Shown piece after piece: positions 8,651 to 17,126 of a stretch of DNA of 64,000 nucleotides (the first letter of the stretch is position 1; each line of letters opens with the position of its first letter). The translations under genes and the position numbers were made by a program. Below the pieces are notes generated by a model. The model saw only the letters and a list, made by a program, of their open reading frames with translations. It did no database searches and was not told the origin of the DNA. The DNA comes from CAJBNH01 sp964447285 (lineage in GTDB: Bacteria > Myxococcota_A > UBA9042): contig CAYURO010000002.1 of NCBI GenBank assembly GCA_964447285.1, positions 1 to 64,000 on the forward strand, in the 5' to 3' direction.

Positions 8651-9121
8651 CGCCTTGGTTCTCCGCGGGCGCGGCGGAATGCGCCCTACTGTCCTGCATC
8701 CCGGACAGGCGATTCGACGGCCGAATTCGCCTGCCTCTTGGGCGCGAATGCTGAGCACAATCGCACGAGAGTCAAGAGTGATCATGGACCTCGCGGGGCC
8801 GGAATGGTGCAGACCCCGCCACATGCCCGTGAAACAGCCGCAAACGACCCCACCGGAAGTGCGACAACTCTTCAAAATGTCTTGTGATTATCCGGAGACT
8901 CGCGCACCCGCCAGCCGGTACCTCCCGGCGATGGCATGATCGCTCTACCGCGATGCATTCCGACCGTACAGATAACAGCGTGATTTGCCTATGCAACTTG
9001 CCTGACCATCGCCCTCTGCGGCAGTGGACTGGCGGTCCGCGGGGAAGGGCCTATCCTCCAACCTCTCGAAGTCCCTCGGCCCACGTCGGTCGCAGTGGCG
9101 CTTCGAGTGCCGAGGCCCCCC
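8651..9121. other. Intergenic region between divergent operons
   Basis: These 471 bp separate the minus-strand ligase operon from the plus-strand carbonic anhydrase. I see no convincing gene. A possible minus-strand promoter has TTGACT (8775-8770) and, 17 bp on, AGCATT (8752-8747), but the -10 is a poor match. AT content is slightly higher around 8870-8890 and 8940-9000. No tRNA or obvious structured RNA was recognised. Confidence 0.4.
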
Positions 9122-9649
9122 ATGATCCAGAGCTGGCGAGGCGTCCGCCCGCGCATCCACCCCACCGCGTTCGTCCACCCGATGGCCACCGTGATTGGCG
9201 ACGTCGAGCTGGCCGAACACGTCAGCGTTTGGCCCGGTGTGGTCCTGCGTGGCGACTGCGGCCCGATCCGCATCGGCCCGTACACGAACCTGCAGGACGG
9301 CACGGTGGCGCACACGACGGGGGGCGTCAGCGAGGTGGTCCTTGGGGCGCGCGTGACGGTCGGACACTCGGTCGTGTTGCACGGTTGCCGGATCGGCGAT
9401 GACTGCCTGATCGGCATGCACGCGACATTGCTGGACAATTGCGTGCTGGCCGACCGCACCATGGTCGCCGCGGGCACGTTGATTCCGGTCGGCCGCAGCT
9501 ACCCCGAGAACAGCTTGTTGATCGGCAGCCCCGCGCGCGCGGCGCGCACGCTCGAGGCCGCGCACCTTGCCCAGATCGACCACGGCTGGCGCAGCTATCT
9601 GGCCTTTGCTCAACCGTTTCTGAACGGTGAAGTCGAGACGCTGGGATGA
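9122..9649 (+). CDS. Gamma-class carbonic anhydrase family protein
   Basis: A 175-residue left-handed beta-helix (hexapeptide-repeat) protein of the gamma-carbonic anhydrase/YrdA/PaaY family, forming trimers with interfacial zinc. The zinc-ligand pattern is present: the His of VAHTTGG, then VGHSVVLHG, and IGMHATLLD. RGDCGPIRIG and NLQDG are other family marks. It starts with ATG at 9122; a 9-codon upstream extension is unlikely. The final ATG/TGA overlaps the aminotransferase start, implying translational coupling. It may hydrate CO2 or be a non-catalytic family member. The amino-acid-metabolism neighbour does not decide this. Confidence 0.9.
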   Translation: MIQSWRGVRPRIHPTAFVHPMATVIGDVELAEHVSVWPGVVLRGDCGPIRIGPYTNLQDGTVAHTTGGVSEVVLGARVTVGHSVVLHGCRIGDDCLIGMHATLLDNCVLADRTMVAAGTLIPVGRSYPENSLLIGSPARAARTLEAAHLAQIDHGWRSYLAFAQPFLNGEVETLG

Positions 9650-10854
9650 CGGACGCTCCCCCTCCCTTCTCGCGCCGTACCGACTGGCCTGATGCCGAAA
9701 ACGCGCTGGCGCGTGCGGTGGCAGAGCGTCGACGCCAGGACCTGACCGTCGTCGACCTGACCGAATCCAACCCGACGCGCGTAGGCCTGGACCTGCCCCT
9801 CGCCGAGGTCGCCCAAGCGCTGCACGACGGAAACAACGAGCGCTATGTCCCCGAACCTTTTGGCCTTCTGCACGCCCGTGAGGCGCTGGCCCGCGACATC
9901 TATCACAACCGAGTTGCCGCCCGACAGGTGGTGTTGACGGCCAGTACCAGCGAGGCATACGCATTTATTTTCAAGCTCTTGTGCGATCCTGGCGACGAGG
10001 TGCTGGTGCCGACCCCCAGCTATCCGCTGTTCGAGTACTTGGCGGGCTTGGAGTCGGTGGTCCCGGTGCCCTGCCCCGCGCGTCCGGTCGGTGGCGACTG
10101 GCCGGTGGACTTGGTGGATCTGGAGCGACGCTGCACGCCCCGCACCCGCGCCATCCTCATCGTCAGCCCGCACAACCCGACGGGAGCGATCCTGCGACGC
10201 GATGAACTGAACGGGATTGCTGAGTTGTGCGCGCGTCGAGGCCTGGCCTTGATTGCCGACGAGGTCTTTGCCGACACGTGGACCCCGCGTGCCCACGCCG
10301 CCGGAGACCGGGTGGAGAGCGTGGCCGGCGAGACCCGCTGCCTGACCTTCGCGCTGGGCGGCCTGTCCAAGGCGTGCCTGTTGCCGCAGCTCAAGCTGGG
10401 GTGGATGGCCAGCAGCGGTCCGGAACCCGCGCTGTCGCAGGCACTTGCAAGGCTCGAGGTCATCGCCGACACGTGGCTGTCGGTCGGTACGCCCGTGCAA
10501 AATGCCCTGCCGCGCTTGCTGCAGCTGAAGCCGGCCATTCAGACGGCCCTGCGACAACGGCTCGAGACGAATCGAGCCACGCTGGAGGAAGCCTTTCGCA
10601 ACACCGAAGTGACCGTCCTGCCGGCCGACGGCGGATGGAGCGCGGTGCTGCGCGTGCCCTGTGGCGATGGCGAGGAAGCCACCGCGCTGGGCCTGATCGA
10701 GCGCGAGGGTCTGATCGTGCATCCGGGCTATTTCTTTGACTTTCCAAGCGAGGGCTGGTTGGTCGTGGGCCTGTTGTTGCCGACCGACATCTTTGCGGAC
10801 GCCGTGCAGCGCCTGGGGCGCTATCTGCGACGAGAGGCAGGAACTGGGGCGTGA
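9646..10854 (+). CDS. Class I/II PLP-dependent aminotransferase
   Basis: A 402-residue fold-type I aminotransferase. Visible features are the N-terminal DLTESNPTRVGLDLP segment, the cofactor-binding SPHNPTGA loop (about residues 170-177), an ADEVFAD Asp region, and the Schiff-base lysine in GGLSKACLLPQLKLGW, with Arg-rich C-terminal substrate-binding segments. It transfers an amino group between an amino acid and a 2-oxo acid. The specificity (Asp, Ala, aromatic) cannot be set from motifs. Its ATG overlaps the stop of the carbonic anhydrase gene by 4 bp. Confidence 0.9.
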   Translation: MTDAPPPFSRRTDWPDAENALARAVAERRRQDLTVVDLTESNPTRVGLDLPLAEVAQALHDGNNERYVPEPFGLLHAREALARDIYHNRVAARQVVLTASTSEAYAFIFKLLCDPGDEVLVPTPSYPLFEYLAGLESVVPVPCPARPVGGDWPVDLVDLERRCTPRTRAILIVSPHNPTGAILRRDELNGIAELCARRGLALIADEVFADTWTPRAHAAGDRVESVAGETRCLTFALGGLSKACLLPQLKLGWMASSGPEPALSQALARLEVIADTWLSVGTPVQNALPRLLQLKPAIQTALRQRLETNRATLEEAFRNTEVTVLPADGGWSAVLRVPCGDGEEATALGLIEREGLIVHPGYFFDFPSEGWLVVGLLLPTDIFADAVQRLGRYLRREAGTGA

Positions 10855-10932
10855 TTCCGGCGCCGTTGCGACCGCGTGTGACCCTGTGCGGGTCCACAGC
10901 CCCCCATCCAACGACCCGGACGGAATCAGCCC

Positions 10933-10961
10933 TTGCTGAATGGGTGCGGCAACCCTAGATT
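10933..10961 (+). promoter_or_regulatory. Putative sigma70-type promoter for the MopE-motif lipoprotein
   Basis: TTGCTG (10933-10938) and TAGATT (10956-10961) are spaced by 17 bp, with four of six consensus matches each. It lies about 90 bp upstream of the ATG at 11052, consistent with a separate transcription unit. Confidence 0.4.
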
Positions 10962-11051
10962 GGAACATACGGGTCGCTCTTCGGAGTGGAACCTGTCTAT
11001 CCGCCCAGCGCTGGTGGGGCAACCAGCTGCGGACGGGTCAGGAGGCGTGTC

Positions 11052-13238
11052 ATGCGTACGACGATCTTCACGAATGCGAGCGGACTTGCGGCGGCCGGAC
11101 TAGCGGTTGCGTTGTTGGCGACGGCGTGCTCGGGTCAGACGCCCCCGTCGACCTCGACATGGGTCCCTGACATCGTCGTCGTCAAACCGGACACGACCGT
11201 GCCGCCGGAGGACGTCGCTGAGGATGACCTCGATGGCATCGCGCCGGATGTGACGCAGCCCGACGACACCGCGACGATCGAAGACACCCTTGCGACCGAC
11301 GACACCGCCGTGCCCCCGGTCGATGTCGAGCCGCCTGACACAGACACGACTCAACCTGACACCGACGTCCTCCAGCCCGACACGGACGCCGACATCGACA
11401 CCACCAAGCCCGACGTCGATGTCGATACCGGCCCCAGCCAGTGCATCGACGAAGATGGCGACGGGTTCGGCAAGTTCTGCGTGGCTGGGCTGGACTGCGA
11501 CGACTCAAACCCGAACTTCGCCAAGGCGTGTCCGGACTGCACCGGCGGCAACGTCCCCGGGTGCTCCTGCAAGGGCATCGCGGCTCCGTGCTACTCCGGC
11601 GACGCAAACTGGGTCGGCAAGGGCGTCTGCAAGGCCGGCGTCCAGCCGTGCAAGGACGGCTTCTGGGGCATCTGCAACGGCGAAACGATGCCGGAGAATG
11701 AGGCCTGCGACAACCTGGACAACGACTGCGACGGCCAGACCGACGAAGGCGTGAAGTCGTCTTGCGGCACCTGCGACATGTCGTGCAGCCAGCAGTCGAT
11801 CGGCGCCAACACCGGCAACGCGTTCCAGCTGAACTCTGAGAACTCAACCGGCGTGGGTCTGGACGCAAACGGCTGGATCGTCATCGATCAGGCGAAAATC
11901 AGTCTGAATCTGAAGTTCCTGTGGGTGTCGAACTCACCGCAGAATTCCGTGTCCAAGGTCGACTGCAAGACCGGCGCTGAAGTTGGCCGGTACTACGTGT
12001 GCAGCGACCCGTCGCGCACGTCGGTCGACCTGATGGGCAACGTCTGGGTCGCCTGCCGCGGCGATGGCCGGGTCGCCAAAATCATGGCCGAAAAGCAGAA
12101 CTGCATCGACAAGAACGGCAACGGTGTCATCGAGACCTCCGAGGACAAGAACGGCAGCAAGACCATCACGCCCGACGAGATGATGGGCGGCGGCGGCGCC
12201 GACGAGTGCGTGAAGTTCATGACCCCTTCGTACGGCGGTGGCCCGGCGCGCGCGGCAGGCGTGGACAAGGAAAACCACGTCTGGATCGGCTACTACAGCT
12301 CCGGCACGCTGGCACGTCTGGAGCCTGAGAACGGCAACAAGGTCGACGGCATCGCGTGCGGCGGCAACCCGTACGGCCTCGTCATCGACCAGAAGGGCAT
12401 CATTTGGGTGCAGGGCGGCAGCTTGATCCGCGTTGACCCGGTGACCAAGGGCGTGACGACCCATGGCTCGGCACCCGGCGGCCAGTACGGCATCAACGTC
12501 GACAAGTTCGGCAAGATCTGGATCGGCAGCTACGGCTCGGGCGCGTCGCGTTACGACCCGCTGACCGGCCAGTGGGCGACGGTGGCGGGCGTCAAGCAGG
12601 CCAGCGGCATCGCAAGCTCGAACGACGGCTTCGTCTATACGGCAAACGACGGCTGCAGTTGCGTCACCAAGATCGACGCACAGACGATGCAGAAGGTCGG
12701 CGAAGTGCCCATTGGGGGCAGCCCGCACGGAATCGCCCTGGACTACGACGGTTTTGTCTGGGGGGTGAACTGGGGCGGTCACACGGTGTCCAAGGTAGAC
12801 CCCAAGGCGATGGTCATGGTCGGCGACTACCCCGTCGGCAACAACCCGTACACGTACTCGGACATGACCGGGTACACGCTGAACTATTTCACGGCACCCA
12901 AGGGGCAGTACGTCGCGACCTTCTTTGGCGGCACCACCGCCAATCCCATCATGGTCGGGACGCACAAGGTGAAGTGGCAGACGATCGCGGTCGATGCGGA
13001 GCTGCCTGAGAAGACGGCGATCAAGGTTCGTTTCCGCACCGGCAACACGATGGCCGAGCTCGAGGTCGCCAAGTGGTCTGAGCAGGTGGTGTTCCCGCCC
13101 GCCGTATTCCCGTTTGACGTGACGAAGTACCCGGAAGCTGAGGGTCTGCTGCTGCAGCTCGAGTTGCAGCTCGTCAGCTCCGAAAAGGGCTACTCGCCGG
13201 CCGTGAAGTCCGTGACGGCGACGTCGAAGGTCGAGTAG
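11052..13238 (+). CDS. Secreted lipoprotein with MopE metal-binding motifs and Vgb-like beta-propeller
   Basis: A 728-residue protein. A lipoprotein signal ends in LLATAC (cleavage before Cys19 or so). A Thr/Asp/Pro-rich linker (about residues 27-130) follows, then two MopE-type 'putative metal-binding' segments, CIDEDGDGFG...DCDDSNPN (about 131-150) and CDNLDNDCDGQTDEG (about 217-231), with many cysteines. A beta-propeller with repeated NxWIG, GxVWV and GINVDxFGKIW blades (about 265-620) resembles virginiamycin B lyase/NHL proteins, and a C-terminal beta domain closes the protein. GGAGG precedes the ATG at 11052. Such proteins are typical of Myxococcota outer surfaces. A calcium/copper-binding surface role is inferred, and enzymatic Vgb activity is doubtful. 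Confidence 0.85.
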   Translation: MRTTIFTNASGLAAAGLAVALLATACSGQTPPSTSTWVPDIVVVKPDTTVPPEDVAEDDLDGIAPDVTQPDDTATIEDTLATDDTAVPPVDVEPPDTDTTQPDTDVLQPDTDADIDTTKPDVDVDTGPSQCIDEDGDGFGKFCVAGLDCDDSNPNFAKACPDCTGGNVPGCSCKGIAAPCYSGDANWVGKGVCKAGVQPCKDGFWGICNGETMPENEACDNLDNDCDGQTDEGVKSSCGTCDMSCSQQSIGANTGNAFQLNSENSTGVGLDANGWIVIDQAKISLNLKFLWVSNSPQNSVSKVDCKTGAEVGRYYVCSDPSRTSVDLMGNVWVACRGDGRVAKIMAEKQNCIDKNGNGVIETSEDKNGSKTITPDEMMGGGGADECVKFMTPSYGGGPARAAGVDKENHVWIGYYSSGTLARLEPENGNKVDGIACGGNPYGLVIDQKGIIWVQGGSLIRVDPVTKGVTTHGSAPGGQYGINVDKFGKIWIGSYGSGASRYDPLTGQWATVAGVKQASGIASSNDGFVYTANDGCSCVTKIDAQTMQKVGEVPIGGSPHGIALDYDGFVWGVNWGGHTVSKVDPKAMVMVGDYPVGNNPYTYSDMTGYTLNYFTAPKGQYVATFFGGTTANPIMVGTHKVKWQTIAVDAELPEKTAIKVRFRTGNTMAELEVAKWSEQVVFPPAVFPFDVTKYPEAEGLLLQLELQLVSSEKGYSPAVKSVTATSKVE

Positions 13239-13361
13239 CGCGCGCCACCTTTCGCGTGATGAGTCCGCAGCCGGACGCAACACGCAGCGGCCGCTTGCAT
13301 CTCCGCCAAGCCTCAAGCAAATTGCAGTGACCGGCCACCCGCGGACCGGCCCACGCAGCCC

Positions 13362-14069
13362 ATGCCCTTCCCCTTGAATACCCGCACGATGGACGACACG
13401 CGGCGTCGTGCCGTCGACACCGCTCGGGGTCTGCTCGGCCGCGCGAGCCGGGATCCGTGGGGGCGTCTGGCCGTCAACGCGGCGGTGGTCCTTGTCTGTG
13501 CGGACAGTTACCTGTGGCTGAACAATCATCTGGTGCCGCGGTTCGACTTCACCTGGCCAGCGGTGGACTTCGCGATTCCGTTCCTGCCCTGGACGCTGGC
13601 CGTCTACTTCAGCTATTACGCGATGTTATTCGCAGCCGCCTGGGTGGCGCCTCCCCGCGACTTCCTGAAGCTGATGTTGGGGATGCTGCTGACCAGCGCG
13701 GTGGCGTGTGCGTCGTTCATCCTGCTCACCGCGCATGTGACGCGGCCCGACCCGTCGGCGCTGCCGTCCCCCTTCTATCGTTACGTCTTCAGCGAGTTCT
13801 ACAAGATCGACTCACCTGGCAACTCGATGCCCAGCCTGCATGTGGCGTTGTCGATGATGATCGGACTTCGGCTGCGGCTGCTGAAGCACGGCAACTGGTG
13901 GTTGCTGTGGGCGGTGCTTGTCTCGCTGTCGACGCTGACGACGCGCCAGCATGTGGTGCTCGATGTCGTGGCGGGCATGGCGCTGGCCGGATGGGTCTAT
14001 CGTCGCCTGTTCGGCCCGATCTTCGCCACCAACACCGCTGAAGACGAAGGAGAACGCTCCCCCCCCTGA
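13362..14069 (+). CDS. PAP2-superfamily membrane phosphatase
   Basis: A 235-residue integral membrane protein with about five hydrophobic segments and the phosphatase signature SPGNSMPSLH (about residues 147-156), followed by TTRQHVVLD (about 192-200) with the catalytic histidines. This pattern is closest to PAP2/inositol-phosphorylceramide-synthase-like enzymes that dephosphorylate lipid phosphates (phosphatidate, undecaprenyl pyrophosphate) in the inner membrane. The first motif's Lys/Arg part is reduced to YKIDSPGNS. The start is uncertain: ATG at 13362 or at 13389, neither with a clear ribosome-binding site. It is followed after 42 bp by an ATP-grasp gene. Confidence 0.82.
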   Translation: MPFPLNTRTMDDTRRRAVDTARGLLGRASRDPWGRLAVNAAVVLVCADSYLWLNNHLVPRFDFTWPAVDFAIPFLPWTLAVYFSYYAMLFAAAWVAPPRDFLKLMLGMLLTSAVACASFILLTAHVTRPDPSALPSPFYRYVFSEFYKIDSPGNSMPSLHVALSMMIGLRLRLLKHGNWWLLWAVLVSLSTLTTRQHVVLDVVAGMALAGWVYRRLFGPIFATNTAEDEGERSPP

Positions 14070-14111
14070 CGTTCTCCGACCGTCCGAATCCGCCTGGAGG
14101 CAAACGCCCGC

Positions 14112-14996
14112 GTGACCGACCTTTTGCTGCTTTGGGAGTGGGAACACGACCTGCCTTTCGTCCAGCGCGTGCTGGCCGAGGCCGTGGCCGCCGATGTGCG
14201 CGCCGCTGCCGTCGGACCTGCGGAGATGGCGCGCCGCCTGCATGAACTGTCGATGTCGCCTGAGTTTCCCACCGTGGTGGTGGACCGCGCGTCGGATGCG
14301 CTGCCCGAGGCCGCCGCGCTGTGCCTGCTGGCCCGGGGCCATCGGTCGCTGGTGGTGAACGACCCGGAACGCACCGTCGCGGCTGCAGACAAGGCGCGCA
14401 TGCACCTTGCCCTGATGTCGGTCGGCCTGCACGTGCCGTGGACCATTCTGCTGCCGCCTTGCGCGACAGGTGAACCGGCAGACCTGGACCACCTGCACCA
14501 CGTCGGCCGACCCTTCGTGTTGAAGCCTGCGCATGGCGGAGGGGGCGTGGGCGTGGTGCGCGAGGCCTGGACGCACGACGACATCCAGACAGCCCGCGCG
14601 CAGGACGCAGAGGACGGCTACCTGCTGCAAGAACGCATTGACCCCATGGACTTGGATGGCACTCCGGCCTGGTTCCGCGTGCTGTACTGCCTGGGCGACG
14701 TGCACCCGTGCTTCTGGCACCCGGAGACGTTTCGCTACCGCCTGCTGACCGACGACCAGAAGCGCACCGACTGGGGACGCGAGATCGACCGGGTGGCAAC
14801 GCTGACGGCACATGTGTCCGGCATGACGATGTTTTCGACGGAATTGGCGCTGACGGGCTCGGGTCGTCTGGTCGTCGTGGACTACGTCAACGACATGTGC
14901 GACCTGCGACGGGCCAGCTTGACGCCGGACGGAGTGCCGGACCCCATCGTGGATGCCATCGCAGCGCGGCTTGTCGCGCGTGCGGCGCGGGGCTAG
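14112..14996 (+). CDS. ATP-grasp domain protein
   Basis: A 294-residue protein with an ATP-grasp fold. After a divergent N-terminal domain, NDPERTVAAADKARMH resembles the RimK/GshB 'n.p.s....dK' start of ATP-grasp. RPFVLKPAHGGGGVGV is the ATP-binding loop, GYLLQERIDPM the adenine clamp, and LVVVDYVNDMCDLR the metal end. There the expected acidic pair is partly replaced (D...N), so activity may be altered. The start is GTG at 14112 with GGAGG eleven bases upstream. It lies between a PAP2 phosphatase and an alpha/beta hydrolase in the same direction. The substrate is unknown. This is the third ATP-grasp protein within 9 kb. Confidence 0.78.
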   Translation: MTDLLLLWEWEHDLPFVQRVLAEAVAADVRAAAVGPAEMARRLHELSMSPEFPTVVVDRASDALPEAAALCLLARGHRSLVVNDPERTVAAADKARMHLALMSVGLHVPWTILLPPCATGEPADLDHLHHVGRPFVLKPAHGGGGVGVVREAWTHDDIQTARAQDAEDGYLLQERIDPMDLDGTPAWFRVLYCLGDVHPCFWHPETFRYRLLTDDQKRTDWGREIDRVATLTAHVSGMTMFSTELALTGSGRLVVVDYVNDMCDLRRASLTPDGVPDPIVDAIAARLVARAARG

Positions 14997-15032
14997 GCGC
15001 AGACGCCGGTTCACTCGCGCATCGGAGGAGTT

Positions 15033-15686
15033 ACGGAAGAGCGCCAAGCCAGGATCGCTGCGCTGAACGGTCGTCCGCACGACTATCGCTACCTCACGCT
15101 GCTGCCCGATGCGGCGGGCCGCGGGGACCAGCGCTGGCCCTTGGTGATCTTTCTGCACGGGTCGGGAGAGCGCGGCACCAACCTGGCATTGGTCAAGCGG
15201 CACGGCATCCCGCGTTTGATCCATGAAGGCAAGCAGTTCCCGTTTGTCGTGGTCGCGCCGCAGTGCCCACCGTCCGAGTGGTGGTCGCTCGACGCCCTGG
15301 ATGCCCTGTACGACGAAGTGCTTGCGAAGCTGCCCGTGGACCCTGACCGCGTCGTACTGACGGGCCTGAGCATGGGCGGCTACGCGACGTGGGGACTTGC
15401 GCTGCGCCATCCAGAGCGCTTTGCTGCGGTGGTGCCGGTCTGCGGCGGGGGAAACGCCAAGCAGGCCAAGCGGTTGCGCGATGTGCCGGTGTGGACCTTT
15501 CACGGCGCCCAGGACGACGCGGTGCCCTTGGCCGAGACAGAGGCGATGGTCACGGCACTGCAGAAACACGGCGCCCACGTGCGCTTCACCGTGTACCCGG
15601 ACCTGGGCCACGACTCGTGGAGCCGAGCCTACGCAACCCCTGAACTGTACGAGTGGATGTTGCGGCAGCGGCGCAAGGCGACCTGA
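15033..15686 (+). CDS. Alpha/beta hydrolase (predicted peptidase/dienelactone hydrolase-like)
   Basis: About 217 residues. The oxyanion strand is VIFLHGSGERG, the nucleophile elbow GLSMGGYATW (catalytic Ser), the acid is in GAQDDAVPL and the His in LGHDSW, so the triad is intact. It resembles the COG4099 'predicted peptidase' and dienelactone hydrolase groups, and lacks a signal peptide. Coding clearly extends upstream of the first usable TTG at 15141: residues such as ALNGRPHDYRYLTLLPD fit the family. Between the preceding in-frame TAG (14994-14996) and 15141 there is no ATG, GTG or TTG. The best placed candidate is ACG at 15033, four bases after GGAGG (15024-15028). The start is therefore provisional. 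Confidence 0.8.
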   Translation, partial: TEERQARIAALNGRPHDYRYLTLLPDAAGRGDQRWPLVIFLHGSGERGTNLALVKRHGIPRLIHEGKQFPFVVVAPQCPPSEWWSLDALDALYDEVLAKLPVDPDRVVLTGLSMGGYATWGLALRHPERFAAVVPVCGGGNAKQAKRLRDVPVWTFHGAQDDAVPLAETEAMVTALQKHGAHVRFTVYPDLGHDSWSRAYATPELYEWMLRQRRKAT

Positions 15687-16955
15687 TCAGGGCTGGCTGG
15701 CCAGCGGCTTCGTTTCAGCTGCGACTGGCGTCGGCGTCGGGTAGATCAGCACCTTCGCGCGCTTCTGGCCAAAGGCGGCAAGCTCGCCTGCCCAGGTCGC
15801 CTCGATCTCTGCGGTCGTCTTGCCCTCGTCGATCAGCCGCAGCACCTCGTCGTTGCCCCATACCCGCCCGAAACGCTTGCGATCCTTCACCGTCAACTGG
15901 TCGGGATGCAGCTTCTTCAGCGTCACCAGAATCGTCAGCGCCGTTCGCAGCGGCACCAGCTCGCGCGGGTCCTGCAGCAATATCTGGACACCGTGGGTCA
16001 CCTTGTTGGCGAACTGACCGCGGCGGGGCAGAAACGTCATGGGGCGAAAGCGCAGACCGGGCAGCTTCTCAGCCTCCAGCGCAGCAGCGAACGCCTTGGG
16101 CTCGATCCAGGGTGCGCCGATCAGCTCGAAGGGCATCGACATGCCGCCGCCCTCGTTCACGTTGGGCCCCGAACCGCCCACCATCCCTGTCGCCACGTAC
16201 AGGTGGGCGTTGAGCGGGTGCGGGATGCCGGGCGAGGTCGGCACCCAATGCAACCCCGTGTCTTCCCAGATCATGTCGCGTCGCCAGCCTTGCATCTGCA
16301 CCACGGTGACGTCGCAGGCGATGTTCAGCTCGGACTTGTAGAACAGGGCCATCTCGCCCACGGTCATGCCGTGCGTGACCGGCAGCGGTCCCCAGCCAAT
16401 CAGGCTTTTGTACTTCGGCAGGCGAACCGGCCCCTCGAACTGCAGACCGCCGCGCGGGTTGGGGCGATCCAAGATCAGCAGCGGCTTCTTGAATTCGGCG
16501 CACGCGCGCATCACCTGGCCCAGCGTCGTGACATAGGTGTAGGTGCGCGAGCCGATGTCCTGCAGGTCGAAAATGACCAAGTCCACCCGGTCCAGCGACT
16601 CGACCGACGGCCCACGGGTGAACAACCCCTCGATGGGAAGGCCAGTGTCGGGGTCCAGGCCGGACTCGCCGCTGTTGCCGTTGTGCAGCGCGCCCTCGAT
16701 GCCGTGTTCGGGTGCGTACAGCTGCGTGACCTGCCACCGGGAGTCGCGGCGCAGGCGCTCGAGCGTGGTGACCAGGTTGCCATCCACCGCCGCGGAGTTG
16801 GTGACGAGACCCAGACGCTTGCCCTCGATCAGCGCGGTCTTTTGGCTCAGCAGCACGTCCACGCCCAGCGTGACCGCAGGCTTGGGTGGGGCTGCGAAAG
16901 CGGGAGCGGCACACAGGACAAACGCCAGAAGAACCAGAAAGATACGTCGTGTCAT
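15687..16955 (-). CDS. DUF1343 / NamZ-like exo-beta-N-acetylmuramidase
   Basis: A 422-residue secreted protein with a cleavable signal peptide (LLAFVLCAAPAFA/A). It belongs to the DUF1343 family, whose founding characterised member NamZ removes N-acetylmuramic acid from the non-reducing ends of peptidoglycan glycans. Conserved segments are LGVDVLL, GKRLGLVTNSAAV, LYAPEHGIEG, VDLVIFDLQDIGSRTYTY, LDRPNPRGG and GPNVNEGGG. The start at 16955 is chosen because it begins the signal peptide; an upstream extension to 17081 would bury it. Its stop abuts the hydrolase stop (convergent). Likely role: periplasmic muropeptide recycling. Confidence 0.88.
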   Translation of the reverse strand: MTRRIFLVLLAFVLCAAPAFAAPPKPAVTLGVDVLLSQKTALIEGKRLGLVTNSAAVDGNLVTTLERLRRDSRWQVTQLYAPEHGIEGALHNGNSGESGLDPDTGLPIEGLFTRGPSVESLDRVDLVIFDLQDIGSRTYTYVTTLGQVMRACAEFKKPLLILDRPNPRGGLQFEGPVRLPKYKSLIGWGPLPVTHGMTVGEMALFYKSELNIACDVTVVQMQGWRRDMIWEDTGLHWVPTSPGIPHPLNAHLYVATGMVGGSGPNVNEGGGMSMPFELIGAPWIEPKAFAAALEAEKLPGLRFRPMTFLPRRGQFANKVTHGVQILLQDPRELVPLRTALTILVTLKKLHPDQLTVKDRKRFGRVWGNDEVLRLIDEGKTTAEIEATWAGELAAFGQKRAKVLIYPTPTPVAAETKPLASQP

Positions 16956-17072
16956 CGGGACTCCGGTCGGGGGGCTCGGTGGCAGGCGACGAAACATCGC
17001 CAAGTCCGATGGTAGGCACGGGGCCGGGTTCAAGGTCAACCGGAAACACGCCGGTTCGACCGTTGGCCGAGC

Positions 17073-17100
17073 TTGCCGCACGGGCCTCAGGTGCTACTGT
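17073..17100 (+). promoter_or_regulatory. Putative promoter of the ydbH-like operon
   Basis: TTGCCG (17073-17078) and TACTGT (17095-17100) are separated by 16 bp, 27 bp before the ATG at 17127. The -10 match is weak, so this rests mainly on position and spacing. Confidence 0.28.
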
Positions 17101-17126
17101 TCAGACCTCCCTGCTGCGATGGGACC

